NCBI RefSeq assembly: GCF_900129545.1 | Contig: NZ_FQWB01000005.1 | Span: 248,001-312,000, forward strand | Reading direction: 5' to 3' | DNA from: Flavobacterium fluvii | GTDB taxonomy: Bacteria > Bacteroidota > Bacteroidia > Flavobacteriales > Flavobacteriaceae | Length of the DNA stretch: 64,000 nucleotides | In this document: piece after piece, positions 57,773 to 64,000 of the stretch | Layout: each line of letters begins with the position of its first letter | Position numbering within the stretch: position 1 is the first letter of the stretch | The notes under the pieces: model-generated | The model's input: the letters and a program-made list of their open reading frames with translations, nothing else | Databases searched by the model: none | Told to the model about the DNA's origin: nothing | Translations under genes and position numbers: made by a program

Positions 57773-57807
57773 ACACCCTAAAAATTCGTTTTTAGGGTGT
57801 TTTTTTA
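57773..57807 (+). terminator. amt terminator with UUCG tetraloop
   Basis: ACACCCTAAAAA pairs perfectly with TTTTTAGGGTGT (12 bp) across the stable UUCG loop, then T7. Confidence 0.9.
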
Positions 57808-57978
57808 TGTTCATTGGCCAAGGTAAAGCAATCTTATATTTATCAATACCAACCTGAAATCCTTAATTAATCATTGGACGAAAGTCCTAAGGATAACTGC
57901 GATTACTTACTTCCTAACGACATTTATTCCAGCAAATAAGTTTAACTGGAGTTCCTTTTTAATATCCTATTAAACAAT

Positions 57979-58012
57979 AAAGCTCCCAGACTTTTAAAGA
58001 CCGGGAGCTTTT
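57979..58012 (-). terminator. Likely dsbD terminator
   Basis: AAAGCTCCC and GGGAGCTTT are exact inverted arms, with partial pairing inside, 22 bp after the dsbD stop. The 172-bp stretch before it, back to the amt terminator, shows no gene; a small GGAC-GAAA-GTCC hairpin lies at 57876-57887. Confidence 0.65.
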
Positions 58013-58033
58013 CATATCATTATCCTTTTTATA

Positions 58034-60040
58034 TTATTTCTTGAACTTGGAAATACCTTCTTTCAGCCAAATTTCATATTCATCAACTCCAACATAGCTT
58101 ATGGTTGGTTTTTCTTGATTCAGGCTATTACCTTCCAAGTCGGTCAAAACATACAAAGGCTGGGTATTGGTTTTGTATTTCGTAATCATAAAATCAGCCC
58201 ATTTATCTCCAACTGTTTCAATTTCTGAACCTGTAGTTTTTGAAACAAATTGTTCGTTTTTTGGTAAATCACGCTTGTCGTCAACATACAAAGAAATTAA
58301 AACAACATCGTTTTTCAAAATTGACAAAACACGTGTGTCCGACCAAACATTATTCTCCATTTTACGGCAATTCACGCAAGCAAAACCCGTAAAATCAAGC
58401 ATTATGGGTTTATTTACCGTTTTGGCGTAAGCCAAACCTTTTTCATAATCATCAAAAACGACTATTTGATGAGGCCCAAATTTGGCTCCTTCAGGCAAAC
58501 TGGCAACAGGAAGAGCAGCAGCAGAACCGCCAACACCAAAAGGACTTTCGCTATACTCCATTGGAGGCGGGAAAGCATTGATTAATTTCAATGGAGCTCC
58601 CCATAGCCCCGGTATCATATAAATAGTAAAAGTTAAAGACAACAATCCCAAAGACAATTTTCCCACAGAAATATGCGGCATCGGACTATCGTGCGGCATC
58701 GTGATTTTTCCGAACAAATAGAGTGACAATGTTCCAAAAATAGCAATCCAAATAGCCAAGAACACTTCTCTTTCCAATAAATGCAACTGCAAAACCAAAT
58801 CGGCATTGGACAAAAATTTGAATGCCAAAGCCAGTTCCAAAAATCCCAAAATAACTTTTACGGTATTGAGCCATCCACCCGATTTTGGCAAAGAATTCAA
58901 CCAACCCGGAAACATTGCAAAAAGCATGAAAGGCAAGGCCAAGGCCAATGAAAAACCAAACATCCCCACAACCGGAGCAATACCGCCTTTCGAAGCTGCA
59001 TCAACCAAAAGTGTTCCGACAATAGGCCCTGTACAAGAAAACGAAACTATCGCCAAGGCCAAAGCCATGAACAAAATCCCTACAACTCCGCCTCTATCCG
59101 CTTGTCTATCCACTTTGGTAGCCCAAGAATTGGGCAACATAATTTCGAAAGCACCCAAAAAAGAGGTTGCAAAAACGACCAATAAAATAAAGAAAACAAT
59201 ATTAAACCACACATTGGTCGACAAAGCATTCAATGCATCGGCTCCAAAAATCCAGGTCACGAATAACCCCAATATTACATAAATCAATATGATGGAAATT
59301 CCATAAATTATTGCATTTCGGATCCCTGCTGCCTTATTTCTGCTTTGTTTGGTAAAAAAACTTACCGTCATCGGGATCATCGGAAACACGCAAGGTGTAA
59401 GCAAGGCTGCAAAACCAGACAAAAAGGCAATAAAAAATATGGACCATAATCCTTTTGGCACTTCTGGCTTGGAAGAAACAACTTTCGCTTCCGGCACAGA
59501 CACAACAGGTTGTTTTACTTCTTCCGTTTTTAAAGGTGCAACATTGGTATTTGCAGTATCAACGACAATTACTTTGGCTTCCGTTTTTGAAGCCGAAGGA
59601 ATCGTAAAATTGAATTTTTTCTCCTGATTGATGCAAACCTCTTTGCAAACTTGGTAGTTCAAGACGGCATCAATTTTTGAATTTTTCGGATTCACCACAG
59701 TAATCTCCTGCCTGATTTGAACATTTTTTTCAAAAAAAGTTTCGTTTACCTCAAAAACATCATTATAAGCCGTTCTAGTTTTGCTTTCTTTGGCTTTGCC
59801 AACCAAATTAAAATTCCCTTGCTGATTTTTGAAAACAACTTCCATGGCCAACGGGCCGCCCTCGGGAGTAAACTGGGAATATACGTGCCAGCCTTCTTCT
59901 ATATCTCCGTTAAAAATCAGGATAAAGTTGGTTTCAGATTTCTTTTCGATTTTGGTTGTCCATTTAACTGGATCCAAAATTTGTGCATTTCCTTTGGCGA
60001 AAGCCATAAAAACCAAGAGTAAAAAAATATATTTCCTCAT
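58034..60040 (-). CDS. dsbD: DsbD-type thiol:disulphide interchange protein
   Basis: 668 residues with signal peptide MRKYIFLLLVFMAFAKGNAQ. N-terminal periplasmic domain with the Cys pair VCKEVCINQE; central eight-helix CcdA-like core with LLTPCVFPMIPMTVSFF and SFSCTGPIVG; C-terminal thioredoxin domain with CVNC at Cys555 and Cys558 (GFACVNCRKM). Electrons pass from cytosolic thioredoxin through the membrane to periplasmic proteins. It overlaps tilS by one base (TAATG), so translation is coupled to the gene upstream on the same strand, though the two enzymes have unrelated roles. Confidence 0.93.
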   Translation of the reverse strand: MRKYIFLLLVFMAFAKGNAQILDPVKWTTKIEKKSETNFILIFNGDIEEGWHVYSQFTPEGGPLAMEVVFKNQQGNFNLVGKAKESKTRTAYNDVFEVNETFFEKNVQIRQEITVVNPKNSKIDAVLNYQVCKEVCINQEKKFNFTIPSASKTEAKVIVVDTANTNVAPLKTEEVKQPVVSVPEAKVVSSKPEVPKGLWSIFFIAFLSGFAALLTPCVFPMIPMTVSFFTKQSRNKAAGIRNAIIYGISIILIYVILGLFVTWIFGADALNALSTNVWFNIVFFILLVVFATSFLGAFEIMLPNSWATKVDRQADRGGVVGILFMALALAIVSFSCTGPIVGTLLVDAASKGGIAPVVGMFGFSLALALPFMLFAMFPGWLNSLPKSGGWLNTVKVILGFLELALAFKFLSNADLVLQLHLLEREVFLAIWIAIFGTLSLYLFGKITMPHDSPMPHISVGKLSLGLLSLTFTIYMIPGLWGAPLKLINAFPPPMEYSESPFGVGGSAAALPVASLPEGAKFGPHQIVVFDDYEKGLAYAKTVNKPIMLDFTGFACVNCRKMENNVWSDTRVLSILKNDVVLISLYVDDKRDLPKNEQFVSKTTGSEIETVGDKWADFMITKYKTNTQPLYVLTDLEGNSLNQEKPTISYVGVDEYEIWLKEGISKFKK

Positions 60041-61350
60041 TATTCCAATTGTATTTTTAGAATTTTTTTTGTTCTATTTCCTGTTTTAAAACGCTCGTCT
60101 TGTCGAAGACCGACAATCCAAACTATTTGATTGTCAGAACACAAAATCCAAACATTTTCTTTTTCTATCAACGATAATTTATGATCCTTGAAAAACTTGC
60201 TGACTTTTTTCGATTTCCCCTCCATCCCAATGGGTTGAAAACTATCGCCTTGTCTCCAGCGTCGTAAAACTAACGGAAACCACAACTTGTCTTCATCGAC
60301 AAAGATAGTTGTATTTGATACCAAACTAATGTCAGATACTTTCGAAAACGAAAGATTTAAGGGAATATTAACTTCTTTTTGGTCTTTAAAAATATAGTAT
60401 TCTTCGTCTTCATCCTCTAAATTCTCAGGACTCAATATCAAAAAATCCCTGTTCTTCAACAATCGGAATTCACTCGAAAAAACCTGTTTTCCGGATTGTC
60501 CATCAACCAAATCATAAATATCATCCCAAGCCGAAAACCCATATTCATTGAGCCATTGGTACAAATAAGATTTATAATTGGGCAATTTTTTCAATTGATT
60601 CAAATCAAAATGAATTTGATCATCCTCTTGCTTTGCCACTTGCTGGTAAACCATGATTGAGGCATCTTCGACCATCTCTTGTGATTCTTGCAAATGAGCC
60701 TGTGTTTTACAAAATGAAGTGAGGAAATCGGGATTTAATTCCTTTAAAATGGGAACCAAATTATGCCTGATTTTATTTCGCAAGTATTTATCCGAAGCAT
60801 TGCTGCTGTCTTCCCGCCATTCAATGGAAGTGTCCATTGCATATTGCTCGATTTCCGATCTGGAAAAAATCAAAAGAGGCCGAATTACTTTCCCGTTTTG
60901 CGCCGGAATTCCTGTCAAACCGTCCAAGCCAGTTCCTCTAGAGAGATTAATCAGAAAAGTTTCCAAATTGTCGTCGGCGTGGTGTGCCGTAAGAATATAA
61001 TCGTATTTTTTGGTTTCCAATAATTCGTAAAACCAGTTGTATCGCAACTCGCGAGCGGCTACCTGGGTAGAAAGCTTGTAATCATCAGCAAAAGCCTTGG
61101 TGTCAAATTGGGTTAAAAACAGTGGAATTTCATTAGTTTCGGCAAAATTCTGGACAAAATTCTGGTCAGCAAAACTTTCCAGTCCTCGAAGTTGAAAATT
61201 ACAATGCGCAATTGCAATTTCAAAAGACAATTTATGAAACAAATTCACCATTACCATACTGTCAACGCCACCGCTGGTAGCCAAAAGCAAATTTTTCCCA
61301 ATTAAAAAAGAAAAATTTTTCGCTATATGATTTTCGAATTTCTGTTGCAT
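60040..61350 (-). CDS. tilS: tRNA(Ile)-lysidine synthase
   Basis: 436 residues from the ATG at 61350 (in-frame TTG two codons earlier). Adds lysine to C34 of the tRNA-Ile that reads AUA, an essential step. The PP-loop ATSGGVDSMVMV lies at about 24-35, followed by LTAHHADDNLETFLINLSRG and RNKIRHNLVPILKELNPDF, all diagnostic of TilS. The C-terminal domain ends RKTGNRTKKILKIQLE-like (RFKTGNRTKKILKIQLE). The stop overlaps the dsbD start by one base. Cytosolic. Very AUA-rich codon use in the window fits the need for this enzyme. Confidence 0.96.
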   Translation of the reverse strand: MQQKFENHIAKNFSFLIGKNLLLATSGGVDSMVMVNLFHKLSFEIAIAHCNFQLRGLESFADQNFVQNFAETNEIPLFLTQFDTKAFADDYKLSTQVAARELRYNWFYELLETKKYDYILTAHHADDNLETFLINLSRGTGLDGLTGIPAQNGKVIRPLLIFSRSEIEQYAMDTSIEWREDSSNASDKYLRNKIRHNLVPILKELNPDFLTSFCKTQAHLQESQEMVEDASIMVYQQVAKQEDDQIHFDLNQLKKLPNYKSYLYQWLNEYGFSAWDDIYDLVDGQSGKQVFSSEFRLLKNRDFLILSPENLEDEDEEYYIFKDQKEVNIPLNLSFSKVSDISLVSNTTIFVDEDKLWFPLVLRRWRQGDSFQPIGMEGKSKKVSKFFKDHKLSLIEKENVWILCSDNQIVWIVGLRQDERFKTGNRTKKILKIQLE

Positions 61351-61428
61351 GTTCAAATTTAGTTATTTTAAATCATACCACGAAATAACAATTAAAAGAT
61401 AAAATATTTTGAATTAACGTCTGCTTAT

Positions 61429-62715
61429 TCAACTCAAAACTTCCCGCATTGCTTTGGCTTTGAGCAAGCATTCTTCATATTCCTTTTCAGGAACAGATTG
61501 CGAAGTGATGGCGCTTCCCACGGAAAACGAGGCGTATTTTTTTTCTTGATTGTATAAAATACTTCGGATGACAACATTGAAATCGAAATCGCCATCAGGT
61601 GCAAAATAACCAACGGCACCACTATACAAACCTCTTTTTGTTTCTTCCAATTCCTCTATGATTTTCAAAACCGAAACCTTGGGAGTTCCCGTCATGCTTC
61701 CCATTGGAAAAGTAGTTTTTATCACATCGACACCCGTGTATTGAGCATCCAGTTTTGAGGTAATCGTGGAAATCATTTGGTGCACTTGCTCGAAAGAATA
61801 AATGCGGCACAATTCCTCCACTTTCACGGAACCCTTTTGGGCGGTTCGGGACAAATCATTGCGAACCAAGTCAGAAACCATTATGTTTTCAGAACGTTCT
61901 TTTGGGTCTAATGCCAATTGGTTTTTTGATTTTTCGTCTTCCATCGGATCCTGAAACCTTTTGGCAGTCCCTTTTATGGGTTGGGAAATGATTAGTTCTC
62001 CTTCTTTCTTTAAATAACGTTCCGGGGAAGCGGACAATAAAAACTGGCTGTTGTTTTTGAAATAAACCGACAATGGTGATTTTGAAATCTCGTTGAGTTT
62101 CAAAAACTTCTCCAATGGTTTGATGGCGGCATTTTCGATAAAAAATTCCATGCAAAAATTAGCTTCATAAATATCGCCCCGATGAATATGTTCCAAAATT
62201 TTTGACACTTTCTTGAGATAATTCTCTTTTGAAATGCGTTGTTTTATTTCCATTTCTATACACGGAAAGCTAACCTCGGAAAGCTGATTCAGAATTTCCT
62301 CAAAATCAGTTTCGACTTCATCATCGCACATATTGAGATATTGTATTTCGAGTTGATTTCCTTTCAATAAAAATACTTTTTTGGGTTGAAAGAAAAACAA
62401 ATCCGGAAAATCCAATCCATCAAAATTATTGGAACGCAAAAGCTCGACATCATTTTTTAAATCATAGGACAAATACCCAAAAAGCCAGTCTTTGGTCACT
62501 TGTTGATATTGTTTCAAATCTTCAAAAGCATTAGGATAATCCGTTTTTACCGATGTAAAAGCATCTGCAACGAGGATACAATCATAACTGGAATAACGCT
62601 GCGGATAATCGTTGCTGTCCATAAAAACGACTTCCCTAAATTGTTGCGACCAAGTCAAAATTTGTTGCTTGAATTGAGATGGATTCTCTATATGTTTTAT
62701 AATTGATGTTCTCAA
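61429..62715 (-). CDS. pabB: Aminodeoxychorismate synthase component I
   Basis: 428 residues from a TTG at 62715; no ATG occurs before residue 32 (MDSNDYPQ), and the sequence LRTSIIKHI agrees with the usual N-terminus of relatives, so TTG start is favoured. The chorismate-binding domain has RISKENYLKKVSKI, HRGDIYEANF, and QPIKGTAKR, where Lys248 of PIKGT is the nucleophile of PabB (TrpE has PIAGT). Then FPMGSMTGTPKVSVLKIIEE. It makes aminodeoxychorismate for folate synthesis with PabA, whose gene is not in the window. Confidence 0.93.
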   Translation of the reverse strand: MRTSIIKHIENPSQFKQQILTWSQQFREVVFMDSNDYPQRYSSYDCILVADAFTSVKTDYPNAFEDLKQYQQVTKDWLFGYLSYDLKNDVELLRSNNFDGLDFPDLFFFQPKKVFLLKGNQLEIQYLNMCDDEVETDFEEILNQLSEVSFPCIEMEIKQRISKENYLKKVSKILEHIHRGDIYEANFCMEFFIENAAIKPLEKFLKLNEISKSPLSVYFKNNSQFLLSASPERYLKKEGELIISQPIKGTAKRFQDPMEDEKSKNQLALDPKERSENIMVSDLVRNDLSRTAQKGSVKVEELCRIYSFEQVHQMISTITSKLDAQYTGVDVIKTTFPMGSMTGTPKVSVLKIIEELEETKRGLYSGAVGYFAPDGDFDFNVVIRSILYNQEKKYASFSVGSAITSQSVPEKEYEECLLKAKAMREVLS

Positions 62716-62810
62716 GGAAATGGAATGTTTAAAAAAATCAAAATTACGACAAATTTATTTTAAAATTTTCGCTATATTTATAGTACTATTAACCATTAAA
62801 ACAGTTAAAT

Positions 62811-63185
62811 ATGAAAATCGCAATCATTATTATTCGAACTCTAATTGGGCTTTTATTCCTTTTTTCATCTATCGGCTTCTTTTTAAAACTAATGCCTGAA
62901 CCTACCACAACGGGAGATTTCAAGGCTTTCAATGTTGGTCTTATGGCTTCAACTTATTTGATTCCTTTGGCAAAAACAGTCGAATTCCTTTGCGGATTGT
63001 CATTTGTTAGCGGTAAATATGTAACCTTGGCCAATATCTTGATTCTACCAGTTACGGTAAACATTCTATTCATTAATTTTTTTCTTAGTCCAGACGGAAT
63101 TCCACTAGCGTTATTCGTGTTTTTTGGAAACTTGTTTTTAATTTTCAGTCATTGGAGCAATTACAAAGGATTGTTCGTGCAGTAA
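62811..63185 (+). CDS. DoxX-like small membrane protein
   Basis: 124 residues with four hydrophobic segments: IAIIIIRTLIGLLFLFSSIG, STYLIPLAKTVEFLCGLSFV, YVTLANILILPVTVNILFIN, LALFVFFGNLFLIFSHWSNY. The pattern is that of the DoxX family (PF07681), of which a few members work in thiosulphate oxidation or quinone links, but most are uncharacterised. Divergent from pabB with 95 bp between; terminator follows. No partner gene nearby. Confidence 0.72.
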   Translation: MKIAIIIIRTLIGLLFLFSSIGFFLKLMPEPTTTGDFKAFNVGLMASTYLIPLAKTVEFLCGLSFVSGKYVTLANILILPVTVNILFINFFLSPDGIPLALFVFFGNLFLIFSHWSNYKGLFVQ

Positions 63186-63208
63186 ATTATTAAATCCTAC
63201 AACAACAA

Positions 63209-63248
63209 AAACCTGACTAGCCCAAAAAACAAGTCAGGTTTCTTTTTT
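63209..63248 (+). terminator. Terminator after the DoxX-like gene
   Basis: AAACCTGACT (63209-63218) pairs with AGTCAGGTTT (63232-63241) across 13 nt; a T run follows (TCTTTTTTT). Confidence 0.85.
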
Positions 63249-63371
63249 TATAAACCTTCAAAAAAACTCAAAATCATCTCTTTAAATTCAATTTTATTAT
63301 TACGAATAAAACTATATATTTACCATTCACTCTAATTTACCTAAACAATAACCTAAATAATTGATTTTTTT

Positions 63372-64000
63372 ATGATTAAAACTCCGAGAATAGTACTGGC
63401 TTTACTAATAATCATTTTAGCCATTTCATGCAAAAAAGCAGAATCAGCTGGAGAAACTGTTTATGAACCCACCGACATTGCAGCTGATACCACAAGCATG
63501 GCCTCATCATCTGCGGCAGTAGAACCTAAAAATAGTGACCAAAAATTTGTTAGAACTGCTGACATCAAATTCAAAGTAAAAAATGTAGCCAATTCCACTT
63601 ATGCCATCGAAAATACTGCCGTTAAATTTGGTGGTTTTGTAACCTACACCAATTTACAAAGCTCCATTTCTGAAACGAAAGAAATAAAAATAAGCCAAGA
63701 CAGCACACTTGAAATTACAAAATACATCGTCGAAAACAATATTACCATTAGAGTCCCAAATGTTCGTCTGGACACTGTCATCAAAACTATTGCCAAGCAA
63801 ATTGATTTTCTTGAATATCGAATTATAAAAGCAGATGACGTTTCCTTGCAAATGTTGTCGAATCAAATGGCTGAAAACAGAAGTTCAAATCAAGAAAAAC
63901 GTATAGAAAAAGCAATCGACACCAAAGGCAAGAAATTGAACGACGTAATTGCCGCAGAAGACACATTGAACAATAAAAACGAGCAAAAAGACAACAGCAA
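63372..64000 (+). CDS. DUF4349 lipoprotein, 3' end outside window
   Basis: 209 complete codons are visible from the ATG at 63372 with no stop to the window end. Lipobox ILAISC with acylated Cys20 (MIKTPRIVLALLIIILAISC). After a low-complexity linker, QKFVRTADIKFKVKNVANST then YAIENTAVKFGGFVTYTN is the DUF4349 start, and a coiled-coil region (NQMAENRSSNQEKRIEKAID) follows; a C-terminal membrane anchor is expected beyond the window. Function unknown in Bacteroidota. Preceded by the DoxX-like terminator, so it is a separate unit. Confidence 0.82.
   Translation, partial: MIKTPRIVLALLIIILAISCKKAESAGETVYEPTDIAADTTSMASSSAAVEPKNSDQKFVRTADIKFKVKNVANSTYAIENTAVKFGGFVTYTNLQSSISETKEIKISQDSTLEITKYIVENNITIRVPNVRLDTVIKTIAKQIDFLEYRIIKADDVSLQMLSNQMAENRSSNQEKRIEKAIDTKGKKLNDVIAAEDTLNNKNEQKDNS

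Noticed and set aside
57876..57887. GGAC-GAAA-GTCC hairpin as a ribozyme core
   Set aside because: Only a 4-bp stem with a GNRA loop; the rest of a hammerhead or similar core is missing.

Overview
The window is a chromosomal segment of an AT-rich Bacteroidota, most likely Flavobacterium or a close Flavobacteriaceae relative. The evidence is a gldI gene (gliding-motility peptidyl-prolyl isomerase), A/T-rich leaders without clear Shine-Dalgarno sites, several TAnnTTTG boxes (the Bacteroidota -7 element) upstream of genes, many Sec or lipoprotein signals, and family content typical of this group (DUF4268, DUF3857, DUF4349, LysM plus periplasmic-binding fusion). No rRNA, tRNA, CRISPR array or prophage was recognised.

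Layout. 1-9.6 kb: a 5'-truncated membrane protein, a PlsC-like acyltransferase, a Nudix hydrolase, a DUF4268 protein, then a tightly coupled three-gene operon (giant TPR/MORN-repeat protein and two DUF3857/transglutaminase-like secreted proteins). 9.8-22.4 kb: DUF3820, OsmC, LysM/periplasmic-binding fusion, guaA, two secreted paralogues, RidA, a ClC channel, then nrnA, gldI and two cyclophilin-FKBP fusion isomerases. 22.4-24.5 kb: an accessory stretch of four short same-strand genes, each followed by a CCCGATAGC repeat. 24.5-47.4 kb: katG, AI-2E transporter, sdaA, DUF2809, kup with a KdpDE-like two-component system, panB, a lipid-linked glycosyltransferase pair, RluA synthase, aldehyde dehydrogenase, a membrane protein, a 1369-residue hybrid sensor kinase, YpfJ-type metallopeptidase and a ThuA/DUF1080 lipoprotein. 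47.6-52.3 kb: an RhlE-type helicase with its start codon in a hairpin, small secreted or membrane proteins, then a REP-associated transposase with its REP elements, a frameshifted Abi-alpha gene and a REPIN. 52.3-64 kb: yifB/comM, Gfo/Idh oxidoreductase, dipeptide epimerase, amt, dsbD-tilS, pabB, a DoxX-like protein and a 3'-truncated DUF4349 lipoprotein.

Most of the window is ordinary core metabolism and envelope biology. The parts most worth a second look are the four-unit cassette-like array (22.4-24.5 kb), the REPIN/RAYT locus whose paired hairpins covary (50.7-52.3 kb) and brackets a broken phage-defence-like gene, the RhlE start-codon hairpin, and a dispersed palindrome that appears to sit in frame inside the ClC channel gene. 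The same palindrome type occurs between genes at 9.66 kb.
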